The notes beneath the pieces were generated by a model that worked only from the letters and a program-made list of their open reading frames with translations, ran no database searches and was not told where the DNA came from. A DNA stretch of 64,000 bases from Ideonella oryzae. GTDB lineage: Bacteria; Pseudomonadota; Gammaproteobacteria; Burkholderiales; Burkholderiaceae_C. Both the position numbers and the translations under genes were made by a program. Shown piece by piece: positions 53,140 to 62,938 of this stretch. The stretch is from NCBI RefSeq assembly GCF_024055665.1, contig NZ_JAMXMC010000005.1, positions 248,001 to 312,000 on the forward strand. Direction: 5' to 3'. Position 1 is the first letter of the stretch. Every line of letters starts with the position of its first letter.

Positions 53140-53748
53140 TCAGTCCTCGCCGCGCTGCCAGTGCACGCCCTCGTCGGTGAGGATGGCGTCCAGCGGGATG
53201 TCGTGCGGTTCGGCCTGCAGCCAGGGCACGTAGCCGTGGGTGTAGCCCACTCCGGCCGTGACCGGGCGGGGCTGCAGCGCCGCCAGGGTGCGGTCGTAGA
53301 AGCCGCCGCCGTAGCCCAGGCGCACACCGCCAGGGCCGTAGCCCACGCAGGGCACCAGCAGCAGTTCAGGGTGAAAGGCCTCGGTGTCCTTGGGCTTGGG
53401 AATGCCGTAGGCATCCTCTTCCATCGGACAGCCTGGATACCAGACGTGGAAGGTCAGCTGCTTGGTCTCGCGGTTGATCACCGGCAGGCCGATGCGGCGT
53501 TCCTCACCCGCCTCGGCCGCTTCGCTCCAGCGGTAGAGCGCCGGCAGCGCATCGAACTCGCCCTTGATCGGCCAGTAGGCGCCGATCGTCTTCTCGGGCC
53601 GGCTGATCAGCCAGACCATCAGCACCTCCTGGAGGTGCGCGGCCCGCTGGTGGCGATCCAGCAAGGCCATGCGCTCGGCCTGCAGCTGCTTGCGCAGCAC
53701 GGCCTTGTCGCGCGAGGGTTCGAGGTTGAGCTTGAACGGCAGGGTCAT
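53140..53748 (-). CDS. 5-formyltetrahydrofolate cyclo-ligase
   Basis: A 202-residue enzyme converting 5-formyl-THF to 5,10-methenyl-THF with ATP. The family signature is clear (LLLVPCVGYGPGGVRLGYGG, then GFYDRTL). The N-terminal basic part (SRDKAVLRKQLQAERMAL) is typical. It ends in about 30 residues with the DAILTDEGVHW pattern common in betaproteobacterial members. Confidence 0.92.
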   Translation of the reverse strand: MTLPFKLNLEPSRDKAVLRKQLQAERMALLDRHQRAAHLQEVLMVWLISRPEKTIGAYWPIKGEFDALPALYRWSEAAEAGEERRIGLPVINRETKQLTFHVWYPGCPMEEDAYGIPKPKDTEAFHPELLLVPCVGYGPGGVRLGYGGGFYDRTLAALQPRPVTAGVGYTHGYVPWLQAEPHDIPLDAILTDEGVHWQRGED

Positions 53749-53843
53749 GGCGTGGGGCGGGTCACCGTCAACAACACGCCTCGATTGTGCGCCCACTGTG
53801 TGCGCTGACACCGCCGGCCCTGGGCCATGCCCGGGCAAGCCAC

Positions 53844-54188
53844 TCAGGCGGCCGACAGATCCCCCGCCCAGGCCTGCAGCCGACGGGCTGCGCGCTCGAG
53901 CTGGCCCGCCAGCAGCCGCGCTCCGGCACGCAGCACCGCCCGCACCCCGTGCAGGCGAGCGGGCACCTGCCAGACCAGCACCGGCGCACGCCCCGGCGCC
54001 CAGGGCTCCAGCGTGATGCGGTCGCCCGCCGCCAAGCGCAGGCGATCGCCCGCGGCCAACACATGGTCGGCCAGATCGCCGTCCCGGGTCAGCCACACGC
54101 GGCCGGTGGCCACCAGCAGTTCGCCTGCCTGCCCCGCCCGACCGCGCCAGACGCCATCAAGGCTCATCGTGGAATGCAGCTTCATCAT
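53844..54188 (-). CDS. DUF2917 domain-containing protein
   Basis: A 114-residue protein of the small DUF2917 family (GRVWLTRDGDLADHVLAAGD, then LRLAAGDRITLEPWAP), a cupin-like beta pattern followed by a helical tail. The function is unknown. The start is ATG 54188 (or 54185) with GAGGAG upstream. It is divergent from a LysR gene, a pairing common in Burkholderiales, and is probably regulated by it. Confidence 0.82.
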   Translation of the reverse strand: MMKLHSTMSLDGVWRGRAGQAGELLVATGRVWLTRDGDLADHVLAAGDRLRLAAGDRITLEPWAPGRAPVLVWQVPARLHGVRAVLRAGARLLAGQLERAARRLQAWAGDLSAA

Positions 54189-54234
54189 CAATCTCCTCAA
54201 AGGTGGCAGTTCCCAGAACCTGTCCACAGCCCGT

Positions 54235-54260
54235 ATCTTCGGCTTGTCGACGTCGAAGAT
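54235..54260. promoter_or_regulatory. Inverted repeat between DUF2917 and LysR genes
   Basis: ATCTTCG (54235-54241) and CGAAGAT (54254-54260) are perfect reverse complements with a 12-bp spacer, centred in the divergent control region. Position and size fit a LysR binding site. Confidence 0.5.
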
Positions 54261-54298
54261 CCAATGACGAGTACGCCCTGGATTGATACCATCCGCGC

Positions 54299-55288
54299 AT
54301 GAATCATCTGAGCCACCGCCCCCTGACCCTGGACTGCCTGCGCAGCTTCGAGGCGGTGGCCCGGCGCCTGAGCTTCAGTGCCGCGGCCGAGGAGATGCAC
54401 CTCACGCAGCCCGCCATCAGCCGCCAGATCAAAGGCCTGGAACAGGAACTGGGCGCCCCACTGTTCACCCGCGGCACCCGCAAGGTCGAACTCACCGCCG
54501 CTGGCCAGGCCCTGCTGCGCACCGTGGCCCCGCTGCTGACCCGGCTGGACGTCACCGTCCGGCAGATCCGCCTGGCCCGCTCGCGCCACCAGGTGAGCCT
54601 GACCACCTTCCCCTCCTTCGCCTCGCTGTGGCTGATGCCGCGACTGGTGGAGTTCGAGCGTGCCCACCCCACGGTGGACATCCGCATCTCGGCCTCCGAC
54701 CGGTTGGTGGACGAGGACGACCCGGAGCTGGACCTGGCATTGCGCCAGTGCCGGCCGGAACGGGCGCCGGCCTCGGCCATCCGGCTGTTCGGCGAGGTGC
54801 TCAGCCCCGTCATCGGCGCGGGCCTGGCCGCGGCCGTGGCCCGGGGCGATGCCCCCCCGCTGAAGCAGCCTGCCGACCTGGCCCAGCACACCTTGCTGGA
54901 GATGGACGACGGCAGTGCCCACTCCAGCGCCCTGGCCTGGCCGGCCTGGCTGGCCGCCCAGGGCCTGGACCGGCTGCAGCCCAAGCGCTGGTTCAGCACC
55001 AACTACACCCACCAGCAGATGCAGGCGGCCCTGGCCGGCCAGGGCGTGGCCCTGGCACGGCTGGCCCTGGTGCATGACGGGCTGGCGCGGGGGGAACTGG
55101 TGGAGCCCTTCGGCCCGGCCTGCCGGCTCTGGAGCCAGCACGATTACTGGCTGGTGCCCTTGGGCGGCAGCCAGCCCCCGCGGCCCGAGCAGCAGGCCTT
55201 CACCCGCTGGGTGCTGGACCAAGCGGCCGCCACCCGCCAGGCCATTGGCGACCACGCCGACCCCGACAGCCTGGCCCACGCCGACTGA
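54299..55288 (+). CDS. LysR-family transcriptional regulator
   Basis: A 329-residue regulator with an N-terminal winged helix (LDCLRSFEAVARRLSFSAAA, then EMHLTQPAISRQIKGLEQEL) and a periplasmic-binding-like effector domain. The arrangement resembles GcvA-type LysR proteins (SLTTFPSFASLWLMPRLVEF). The effector is unknown. It is divergent from the DUF2917 gene. Confidence 0.92.
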   Translation: MNHLSHRPLTLDCLRSFEAVARRLSFSAAAEEMHLTQPAISRQIKGLEQELGAPLFTRGTRKVELTAAGQALLRTVAPLLTRLDVTVRQIRLARSRHQVSLTTFPSFASLWLMPRLVEFERAHPTVDIRISASDRLVDEDDPELDLALRQCRPERAPASAIRLFGEVLSPVIGAGLAAAVARGDAPPLKQPADLAQHTLLEMDDGSAHSSALAWPAWLAAQGLDRLQPKRWFSTNYTHQQMQAALAGQGVALARLALVHDGLARGELVEPFGPACRLWSQHDYWLVPLGGSQPPRPEQQAFTRWVLDQAAATRQAIGDHADPDSLAHAD

Positions 55289-55387
55289 ACCAGCCATGAC
55301 GGCCGCGCATGGCGGCGATGCAGGGAATTCACCCCGGCCGCGTGGGCGGGCCCGTAGCATGCGGCCATCCCATCCCGAGGTCGCCTC

Positions 55388-56074
55388 ATGCAGCTCTACA
55401 TCGGCAACAAGAACTACTCGTCCTGGTCCATGCGCCCCTGGGTGCTGATGACCCACTTCGGCCTGCCCTTCGAGGAGGCCCTGGTCCGCTTCGACAGCTT
55501 CGACCCCGGCTCGCGCTTCAAGACCGTGGTTGGCGCCCTGGCGCCCACCGGCAAGGTGCCGCTGCTGGTGGAGGGCGATCTGATCGTCTGGGACTCGCTG
55601 GCCATTGCCGAGACCCTGGCCGAGCGCTTCCCGCAGCACCCGCTGTGGCCCGCCGACCCAGCCGCCCGGGCCCGCGCCCGCAGCCTGTGCGCCGAGATGC
55701 ACAGCGGCTTTGGCGCCCTGCGCAACGCCTGCCCGATGAACATCGAGGCCAGCCTGCCCGAGGTGGGCGCCCAGGTGCTGCGCGAACAGCCGGCTGTGGC
55801 CGCCGACCTGGCCCGCCTGCAAACCATGTGGACCGAAGCCCTGGCCGCCAGCGGCGGGCCTTTCCTGTTCGGCGACTTCGGCATCGTCGACGCCTACTAC
55901 GCCCCAGTGGTGGCCCGGCTGCGCAGCTACGCCCTGCCGGTCAGCCCGGCCGTGCAGGCCTACATGGACCGCATCTGGGCCAGCCCGGGCGTGGCGGCCT
56001 GGGTGGCCCAGGCCTTGGTGGAGCGGGATTTCCTGGGCTTCGAGGAGCCCTACCGCCGGGCCCCGGCCGCCTGA
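55388..56074 (+). CDS. Glutathione S-transferase family protein
   Basis: A 228-residue protein with a thioredoxin-like N-terminal domain (LYIGNKNYSSWSMRPWVLMT, then PTGKVPLLVEGDLIVWDSLA) and a helical C-terminal domain. The Ser-rich SSWSMRPW at the active site is typical of one GST subgroup in proteobacteria. The substrate is unknown. Confidence 0.88.
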   Translation: MQLYIGNKNYSSWSMRPWVLMTHFGLPFEEALVRFDSFDPGSRFKTVVGALAPTGKVPLLVEGDLIVWDSLAIAETLAERFPQHPLWPADPAARARARSLCAEMHSGFGALRNACPMNIEASLPEVGAQVLREQPAVAADLARLQTMWTEALAASGGPFLFGDFGIVDAYYAPVVARLRSYALPVSPAVQAYMDRIWASPGVAAWVAQALVERDFLGFEEPYRRAPAA

Positions 56075-56165
56075 ACACCAGGCGGCCCGACGCTCCCCAG
56101 AACACCCGATGGGGGCCGGGTTGTCCCTCGGGTGCGCGGCGGGGCTGCGGTACAGTGCTTGAACG

Positions 56166-58193
56166 ATGCGCTCCTTCCTGTTCCGCCCCCTGGCCGCCCT
56201 CACCCTGGGCCTGCTGGCCGGCGCGGCCGGCCTGCTGCCCGCCGCCTCGGCCCAGGACCTGGACGACACCCTGATCCGACAGGCCAAGGAGGCCTTCCAG
56301 AAGCGCGACAAGGACCGGCTCTCCGCGCTGAAGACCGCGGCACAGGACGCCCGCTATCCTCTGACGCCCTGGATCGACTACTGGGATCTGAACAGCCGGC
56401 TCAGCGAAGTCTCCGCCCCCGAGGTCGAGGCCTTCTACGCCCGCTGGCCCGGCAGCTATGTGGAAGACCGGCTGCGTAACGACTGGCTGCTGGAACTCGG
56501 TCGACGCCGCGACTGGGCCGGCGTGGCGCGCGAATACCCGCGCTTTCGCATGGACGACGACCGCGAGGTCACCTGCTATGCCCTGGTCGCGGCGCAGCAG
56601 TCCGGCCAGCCCGTCACCGACGCGGCCCGCAAGGCCTGGATGGCCCAGAAGGAAGCCGACAACGGCTGCCAGCTGCTGGCCCAGACCCTGCTCGACGCCC
56701 GCCAGTTCAGCGACACCGATGTCTGGCGCAAGCTGCGCCAGGCGGTGGAGGCCAACCGGCAGAAGCAGGCCCGCGCCGTGGCCGGCCTGCTGGGCGACGG
56801 TGTGGCCAAGCCGCTGGCCGAGATCTTCGACAACCCCGCCCGCTACCTGGCCCGCAAGGCCGGCAGCGGCAACCGGCGCGAGGACGGCCTGACCGCCTTG
56901 GCCCTGGCCCGTCTGGCCGCCGGTGATCCGGCCATGGCCGCCAAGCAACTGGAAGACCGCTGGAGCCAGCACCTGGATGCGGAGGCCGCCGCCTGGGCCT
57001 GGGCCGTCACCGCCCGACAGGCCGCCTTCGCCCTGATGCCCGAGGCCCTGGACTGGACCCAGAAGGCCTGGGGCCGCCTGAAGAAGCGCGAGGCCCGCGA
57101 CCCGGACTGGAGCGACGACACCCTGGCCTGGCAGGCCCGCGCCTGGCTGCGCCTGGGCAGTGGCGAGGAGCGCTGGAACGGCGTGCTGCGCTGCATCGAC
57201 GCCATGGGCGTGGACGAGCGCAACAACGCGGTGTGGCAGTACTGGCGGGCCCGCGCCCTGCTGGCGCTGGCCAAGCCCGGGGCAGCCGGCGAGGCCCAGC
57301 GCCAGGACGGCCAGGCCCTGTTGCAGGCGCTGGCGCCACAGCTGGGCTACTACGGCCAGCTGGCCGCCGAGGACCTGGGCAGCCTCCAACCCCTGCCGCC
57401 CCGCCCCGCGGCCCTGAGCCCTACCGAGCGCGACGCGATGCGCCGCCACCCCGGCCTGCAGCGCGCGCTGACCCTGTTCGGCATCGGCATGCGCTCCGAA
57501 GCGGTGCGCGAATGGAATTTCTCGCTCATCGGCCTGAGTGACCGCGAGCTGCTGTCGGCCGCCCAGCTGGCCTGCGAACGCGAGATCTGGGACCGCTGCA
57601 TCAACAGCAGCGAGAAGACCCGCGCCGAATTCGACCTGGCGCAACGCTTTCCCACCCCGCACAGCGACGAGTTGCTGCCCCGGGCGCGCGAGATCGGCCT
57701 GGACGCGGCCTACGCCTACGGTCTGGTGCGGCAGGAATCGCGCTTCATCACCGATGCCCGCTCCGGCGTGGGCGCCAGCGGCCTGATGCAGGTGATGCCT
57801 GCCACCGCCAAGTGGACAGCCAAGAAGATCGGCATGGGCGACTACAAGCCCACCATGCTGGCCGACCGCTCGGTCAACCTCAAGCTGGGCACCGCCTACC
57901 TCAAGCTGGTGCTGGACGACATGGACGGCTCGCAGGCCCTGGCCGCGGCGGCCTACAACGCCGGGCCCAACCGCCCGCGGCGCTGGCGCGACGGCCCGGC
58001 GCTGGAACCGGCGATGTGGGTGGAGAACATCCCATTCAACGAAACCCGGGATTACGTCAAGAAGGTGCTGTCCAACGCCACCTACTATGCCGGCCTGATG
58101 GGCGGAAAGCCCGCGTCGCTGAAGGCCCGGCTGGGTCCCAGCATCGGGCCGCGCAACACGCCGGTTCCGGCCCTGGACGCGGACCTGCCCTGA
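56166..58193 (+). CDS. Soluble lytic murein transglycosylase, Slt70-like
   Basis: A 675-residue periplasmic protein with a signal peptide (about residues 1-30, ending AASAQ), a long alpha-superhelical ring and a C-terminal transglycosylase domain with the catalytic glutamate in AYGLVRQESRFITDARSGVG and the blocks GLMQVMPATAKWTA and AAAYNAGPNRPRRW. It cleaves peptidoglycan with anhydro-muramic acid formation. A TACAGT 10 bp before the ATG suggests a very short leader. Confidence 0.92.
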   Translation: MRSFLFRPLAALTLGLLAGAAGLLPAASAQDLDDTLIRQAKEAFQKRDKDRLSALKTAAQDARYPLTPWIDYWDLNSRLSEVSAPEVEAFYARWPGSYVEDRLRNDWLLELGRRRDWAGVAREYPRFRMDDDREVTCYALVAAQQSGQPVTDAARKAWMAQKEADNGCQLLAQTLLDARQFSDTDVWRKLRQAVEANRQKQARAVAGLLGDGVAKPLAEIFDNPARYLARKAGSGNRREDGLTALALARLAAGDPAMAAKQLEDRWSQHLDAEAAAWAWAVTARQAAFALMPEALDWTQKAWGRLKKREARDPDWSDDTLAWQARAWLRLGSGEERWNGVLRCIDAMGVDERNNAVWQYWRARALLALAKPGAAGEAQRQDGQALLQALAPQLGYYGQLAAEDLGSLQPLPPRPAALSPTERDAMRRHPGLQRALTLFGIGMRSEAVREWNFSLIGLSDRELLSAAQLACEREIWDRCINSSEKTRAEFDLAQRFPTPHSDELLPRAREIGLDAAYAYGLVRQESRFITDARSGVGASGLMQVMPATAKWTAKKIGMGDYKPTMLADRSVNLKLGTAYLKLVLDDMDGSQALAAAAYNAGPNRPRRWRDGPALEPAMWVENIPFNETRDYVKKVLSNATYYAGLMGGKPASLKARLGPSIGPRNTPVPALDADLP

Positions 58194-58225
58194 CCTCCTG
58201 GCCCCTGGCTTGCTTCAGGCCTGAC

Positions 58226-59179
58226 ATGACCTTGCGATCGGTGCTCATTCTTGGCGGCAGCGGCTTTGTCGGCCGCGCCCTGTGCGAAACCCTGGTGGAC
58301 CGCTGGGAGGCCGGGCCACGCCTGCGCGTGCCCACCCGCCGGCTGGCCAACGCCCAGGTGGTGCAGCCCCTGCCCCTGGTGGACGTGCTGCAGGCCGACG
58401 TGCATGACGACGCCCAGCTCGACCGCCTGCTGGCCGGCTGCGACGCGGTGGTCAACCTGGTGGCCATCCTGCATGGCAGCGAAGCCGCCTTCGAACAGGT
58501 GCATGTGGCCCTGCCGCGCCGACTGGCCGCCGCCTGCCGGCGCCAAGGCGTGCGCCGCCTCGTCCATATCAGCGCGCTGGGCGCCGACCCGGCCGGCCCC
58601 TCGCGCTACCTGCGCAGCAAGGGCCGCGGCGAAGCCGCGCTGCGCGAGGCCGAGCTGGACCTGACGCTGCTGCGGCCCTCGGTCATCTTCGGTGCCAACG
58701 ACCGCTTCCTCAACCTCTTCGCCCAGCTGCAGGCCCTGTTCCCCGTCCTGCCCCTGGCCGGGGCGGACGCCCGCTTCCAGCCGGTGTGGGTGGACGACGT
58801 GGCCGCGGCCATCGCCGCCTGTCTGGAACGGCCGGACACCATCGGCCAGGTCTACGAATGCGCCGGCCCCGAGGTGAAGACCCTGGCCGAGCTGGTGCGG
58901 CTGGCTGGCGAGGCCAGCGGCCACCCCCGCCCCATCCTGCCCCTGCCTGGCCCGCTGGCCACGCTGCAGGCCCTGGCCATGGAATTCGCCCCGGGCAAGA
59001 CGCTGATGAGCCGGGACAACCTGGCCTCGATGACCGTGCCCAATGTGGCCACCGGCCAGCACCCCGGCCTGGCGGACCTGGGCATTGCCCCCAGCCCGCT
59101 GCTGGCCGTGGTGCCGGGCTATCTGCAGCCCGGGCAGCGCTGTGCCCGGCTGGACAGCTGGCGTGCGCGCCACCGCTGA
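58226..59179 (+). CDS. NAD(P)-binding SDR-type protein, NDUFA9-like
   Basis: A 317-residue atypical short-chain dehydrogenase. It has a Rossmann motif ([20 protein letters not shown]), then NLVAILHG and [20 protein letters not shown]; the Tyr-x3-Lys pair is present as YLRSK. It is close to complex I NDUFA9-like proteins, which often bind NADPH without turnover. It lies between slt and cca on the same strand. Confidence 0.87.
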   Translation: MTLRSVLILGGSGFVGRALCETLVDRWEAGPRLRVPTRRLANAQVVQPLPLVDVLQADVHDDAQLDRLLAGCDAVVNLVAILHGSEAAFEQVHVALPRRLAAACRRQGVRRLVHISALGADPAGPSRYLRSKGRGEAALREAELDLTLLRPSVIFGANDRFLNLFAQLQALFPVLPLAGADARFQPVWVDDVAAAIAACLERPDTIGQVYECAGPEVKTLAELVRLAGEASGHPRPILPLPGPLATLQALAMEFAPGKTLMSRDNLASMTVPNVATGQHPGLADLGIAPSPLLAVVPGYLQPGQRCARLDSWRARHR

Positions 59180-59202
59180 ACGCTGATCGGACCAGGACCC
59201 TT

Positions 59203-60423
59203 ATGAAAGCCTATGTCGTCGGCGGCGCGGTGCGCGATGCCCTGCTCCAGCGGCCAGTGAACGACCGCGACTGGGTGGTGGTGGGCGCCACGCCCGAAGA
59301 CATGCTGGCCGCCGGCTACACCCCGGTGGGCAAGGACTTCCCGGTCTTCCTGCACCCGCAGACGCACGAGGAATACGCCCTGGCCCGCACCGAGCGCAAG
59401 ACCGCGCCGGGTTACCACGGCTTCGTCTTCCACGCCGCGCCGGACGTGACGCTGGAGCAGGACCTGCAGCGTCGTGACCTGACCATCAACGCCATCGCCC
59501 GCGCCGAGGACGGCTCGCTGATCGACCCCTGCGGCGGCCAGCGCGATCTGGCCGCCCAAGTGCTGCGCCATGTCAGCGCCGCCTTCGCCGAGGACCCGGT
59601 GCGCATCCTGCGCCTGGCCCGCTTCGCTGCCCGCTTCCCCGATTTCTCCGTCGCGCCCGAGACCCTGGCCCTGATGCGCCAGATGGTCGACGCCGGCGAG
59701 GTGGATGCCCTGGTGCCCGAGCGCGTCTGGCAGGAGCTGGCCACTGGCCTGATGGAGGTGCGGCCCAGCCGCATGCTGGAGGTGCTGCGCGACTGCGGCG
59801 CCCTGGCCCGGCTGCTGCCCGAGGTGGACCGGCTCTGGGGCGTGCCCCAGCGCGCCGAGTTCCACCCCGAGGTGGACACCGGCGCCCACCTGCTGCTGGT
59901 GCTGGACCAGGCCGCGCACCTGCAGGCGCCGCTCGCCACCCGCTTTGCCGCGCTGTGCCACGACCTGGGCAAGGGCACGACCCCGCCCGAAGAGTGGCCC
60001 CGCCACATCGCCCATGAGGCGCGCAGCGAGCGCCTGACCCGCGAACTGTGCAGCCGGCTGAAGCCGCCCAGCGAATGCAGCGAGCTGGCCCTGGTGGTCG
60101 CGCGCGAGCACACCCACATCCACCAGGCCGCCACCTTCGGCGCCGCCGCGGTGCTGCGTCTGCTGGAACGCTGCGACGCCTTTCGCCGGCCGGAACGCTT
60201 CGAGCTGGCCCTGCTGGCCTGCGAGGCCGATGCCCGCGGCCGCCTGGGCCTGGAACACGCCGACTACCCCAGCGCGCCGTTGCTGCGCCAGGCCTTGCAG
60301 GCCGGGCTGGACGTGAACACCGCCCAGGTGGCGGCCGAAGCCCAGGCCCGCGGCGCCAAGGGCCCGCAGATCGGCGATGCCATCCACATGGCGCGCGCCA
60401 ACGCGGTGGCCATGGCCATCTGA
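59203..60423 (+). CDS. cca: CCA-adding tRNA nucleotidyltransferase (multifunctional)
   Basis: A 406-residue enzyme that adds or repairs the tRNA 3' CCA. The class II head is at the N-terminus ([20 protein letters not shown], with the DxD as DRDW), then [11 protein letters not shown] and [16 protein letters not shown]. An HD domain ([20 protein letters not shown]) gives the phosphatase/phosphodiesterase activities of the multifunctional type. A terminator-like hairpin follows. Confidence 0.94.
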   Translation: MKAYVVGGAVRDALLQRPVNDRDWVVVGATPEDMLAAGYTPVGKDFPVFLHPQTHEEYALARTERKTAPGYHGFVFHAAPDVTLEQDLQRRDLTINAIARAEDGSLIDPCGGQRDLAAQVLRHVSAAFAEDPVRILRLARFAARFPDFSVAPETLALMRQMVDAGEVDALVPERVWQELATGLMEVRPSRMLEVLRDCGALARLLPEVDRLWGVPQRAEFHPEVDTGAHLLLVLDQAAHLQAPLATRFAALCHDLGKGTTPPEEWPRHIAHEARSERLTRELCSRLKPPSECSELALVVAREHTHIHQAATFGAAAVLRLLERCDAFRRPERFELALLACEADARGRLGLEHADYPSAPLLRQALQAGLDVNTAQVAAEAQARGAKGPQIGDAIHMARANAVAMAI

Positions 60424-60519
60424 GCTGGTTCTCCGCAGGAAGTGTGGAACTCCGCACTTTCCGGTGCATCCATGTGACACTGGGTTTGCTGGCGCTCGAT
60501 CCGCCAGGCCTTGCTGCCA

Positions 60520-60560
60520 GACCCCGTCGGCATCACCTGCTGCGCGGGGTCTGTTGTTTT
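60520..60560 (+). terminator. Likely terminator after cca
   Basis: GACCCCG (60520-60526) and CGGGGTC (60545-60551) pair across an 18-base loop and are followed by a T-rich run. The 161-bp gap before the S46 gene shows no other clear signal. Confidence 0.5.
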
Positions 60561-60584
60561 CCGCCTCACAAAGGACCTCTCCCG

Positions 60585-62681
60585 ATGCCCGTGTTCCGGC
60601 ACCGCCCCAGCATCACCCCGCTGCTGGGCGTCACCCTCTTGTGCGCATTCACCTCCCTGACCGCCTCCGCCATGGAAGGCATGTGGACCCTGGACAACCT
60701 GCCCAAGGCCACCCTGGCCCAGAAATACGGGTTCACCCCCGACGACGCCTGGGTGAACAAGGTGATGCACTCGGCGGCCCGCATGGCCAGCGGCTGCTCC
60801 ACCTCCTTCGTCTCGGCCGGCGGCCTGGTGCTGACCAACCACCACTGCGTGGACAGCTGCCTGGGTGACCTCTCCCGCCCTGGCCAGGACCTGCGCCGGA
60901 GTGGCTTCATCGCCCAACGGCCCGAGGAGGAACGCCAGTGCCCCGGCATGGAGCTCAACCGGCTGGAGCAGATCACCGACGTGAGCGCGGCCTTTGCCCA
61001 GGCCACGGCGGGCAAGACCGGCCAGGCCTACACCGAGGCCGCCAACGCCACCCGCGCCCGCCTGGAGTCGGCCTGTGTCAACGGCCAGGACGCCACCGTT
61101 CGCTGTGACGTGGTCACGCTCTACCAGGGCGGAGCCCGCCACCTCTACCGCTACCACCGCTACCAGGACGTGCGACTGGCCTTCGCGCCGGAGGTGTCCA
61201 TCGGTGCCTTCGGCGGCGACCCGGACAACTTCGACTTTCCCCGCTACGACCTGGACATGGGCCTGCTGCGCGTGTACGAGAACGGCCGGCCCGCCGCCAC
61301 GCCCGAGTTCTTCCCGCTCAACCCGCACGGCCCGGAGGCCGGCGAGCTGGTGATCACGGCCGGCAACCCCGGCAGCACCCAGCGTCTGCTGACCGTGGCC
61401 CAGCTGGAAACCCTGCGCGACGTGGACCTGCCCGGTCGCCTGTTGCGCGAGGCCGAGCAACGCGGCCTGCTGAACCAGTACGGCAGCGAAGGCACCGAGC
61501 AGAACCGTCTGGCGCAAAAGACCCTGCGCTGGATCGAGAACGGCTTCAAGGTGCAATACGGCCAGCTGGAAACCCTGCGCGACGCCGAGGTGATGGCCCG
61601 CAAGCGCAGCGAGGAAGCTGCGCTGCGCCAGTTCGCCGCCAGTCGGCCGGAACTGAAGGACACGCTGGGCGCCTGGGACGACATCGCCCGCGCCACCCGG
61701 GTCTACCGCGAGATCCAAGCCCACCTGAGCTACACCGAAGGTGCCCAAGGCTACTGGACGGACTACTACGGCTGGGCCCGCACGCTGGTGCGTGCGGCGG
61801 CCGAACGCAGCAAGCCCAGCGGCGAGCGCCTGCCGGAGTTTGCCGACGCCGCCCTGCTGGCCACCCAGCGCCATCTGCTCGCGCCCCGGCCGGTCGATCC
61901 CGCCTTCGAAAAGGTGAAGCTGGCCTGGTCGCTGGCCCAGATGCGCCAGTGGCTGGGCGCGGACGATCCGCTGGTGCGCCAGGTGCTGGGACGCCAGTCA
62001 CCGCAGACGCTGGCCTCGGCGCTGGTGGATGGCACGACGCTGGGGGACCCCAAGGTGCGCCAGGCCCTGTGGGACGGGGGCGCGGCAGCCATTGCCGCCT
62101 CCCAGGACCCCTTCATCCGCCTGGCCCTGGCCACCGATGCCGAAGCCCGCGCCCTGCGGGCCCGCCACGAGAACGAGGTCAAGGCAGTGGAGACCCGCGC
62201 GGCCGAGCAAATCGCCCGCGTGCGCTTTGCCCGCACCGGCACCTCGGTCTACCCGGACGCCACTTTCTCGCTGCGCCTGAGCTTCGGCGAGATCCAGGGC
62301 TTCAAGAAGAACGGCCAGCCCGTGGCTCCGTTCACCGAGATCGGCGGCACCTTCGCCCGTGCCACCGGCGAAGACCCGTTCGCCCTGCCCCAGAGCTGGC
62401 TGAGCGCCCAGAAGGCCCTCAACCCGGCGCAGCGCTTCAACATGGTCAGCACCAACGACATCATCGGCGGCAACTCGGGCAGCCCGCTGATCAACCGCCG
62501 CGGTGAGCTGGTGGGCCTGATCTTCGACGGCAACCTGGGTTCGCTGGGCGGCGCCTACTGGTACGACGAAGCCGACAACCGTGCGGTCAGCGTGCATGCC
62601 GGCGCCATCCTGGAGACCCTGGACAAGGTCTACCACGCCAACCGGCTGGTGAGCGAACTGAAGGCTGGCGCCGTCCACTGA
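60585..62681 (+). CDS. S46 family dipeptidyl-peptidase (DPP7/DPP11 type)
   Basis: A 698-residue secreted serine peptidase with a signal peptide (about residues 1-29, ending LTASA). The catalytic histidine is in GGLVLTNHHCV (His 86/87) and the serine in IGGNSGSPLINRR (Ser 631). It removes dipeptides from the N-terminus of peptides in the periplasm. The residue setting substrate choice (Gly in DPP7, Arg in DPP11) falls in FDGNLGS, so Gly, which points to the DPP7 class that prefers hydrophobic residues. It stands alone between two terminator-like hairpins. Confidence 0.92.
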   Translation: MPVFRHRPSITPLLGVTLLCAFTSLTASAMEGMWTLDNLPKATLAQKYGFTPDDAWVNKVMHSAARMASGCSTSFVSAGGLVLTNHHCVDSCLGDLSRPGQDLRRSGFIAQRPEEERQCPGMELNRLEQITDVSAAFAQATAGKTGQAYTEAANATRARLESACVNGQDATVRCDVVTLYQGGARHLYRYHRYQDVRLAFAPEVSIGAFGGDPDNFDFPRYDLDMGLLRVYENGRPAATPEFFPLNPHGPEAGELVITAGNPGSTQRLLTVAQLETLRDVDLPGRLLREAEQRGLLNQYGSEGTEQNRLAQKTLRWIENGFKVQYGQLETLRDAEVMARKRSEEAALRQFAASRPELKDTLGAWDDIARATRVYREIQAHLSYTEGAQGYWTDYYGWARTLVRAAAERSKPSGERLPEFADAALLATQRHLLAPRPVDPAFEKVKLAWSLAQMRQWLGADDPLVRQVLGRQSPQTLASALVDGTTLGDPKVRQALWDGGAAAIAASQDPFIRLALATDAEARALRARHENEVKAVETRAAEQIARVRFARTGTSVYPDATFSLRLSFGEIQGFKKNGQPVAPFTEIGGTFARATGEDPFALPQSWLSAQKALNPAQRFNMVSTNDIIGGNSGSPLINRRGELVGLIFDGNLGSLGGAYWYDEADNRAVSVHAGAILETLDKVYHANRLVSELKAGAVH

Positions 62682-62689
62682 CGGTGCCC

Positions 62690-62716
62690 GGGGCGGGCGT
62701 GCGGAACGCCTGCCCC
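62690..62716. terminator. Terminator-like hairpin between convergent genes
   Basis: GGGGCGGGCG (62690-62699) and CGCCTGCCCC (62707-62716) form a 10-bp stem with one G-T pair, in the gap between the convergent S46 and DUF2905 genes. There is no T run. Confidence 0.4.
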
Positions 62717-62734
62717 GCCTTCAGGCCGAGGGCC

Positions 62735-62926
62735 TCAGATCAGCAGCCCGATCACGCTGGCGATCAGCCCCAGCACCACGCTGCTGGCCAGCGGCAGGAA
62801 GAGTTCACGGCCGAACAGGCGCAGGCGGATGTCGCCCGGCAGGCGGCCCAGGCCGATCTTCTGCAGCCATTCGCCGGCGCGGTTGAAGATCAGCAGGGCG
62901 ATCAGGAAGACCAGCATCCAGCGCAT
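62735..62926 (-). CDS. DUF2905 family small membrane protein
   Basis: A 63-residue protein with two membrane helices (about residues 2-14 and 42-62) around a polar loop with the family motif (KIGLGRLPGDIRLRLFGREL). The role is unknown. It lies 12 bp after the methyltransferase gene on the same strand. Confidence 0.85.
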   Translation of the reverse strand: MRWMLVFLIALLIFNRAGEWLQKIGLGRLPGDIRLRLFGRELFLPLASSVVLGLIASVIGLLI

Positions 62927-62938
62927 CGGGTTCTTCCT

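Noticed and set aside
53749-53843. 6S RNA next to the 5-formyl-THF cyclo-ligase gene
   Set aside because: 6S RNA is often beside this gene, but the gap here is under 100 bp and shows no long central-bubble hairpin.
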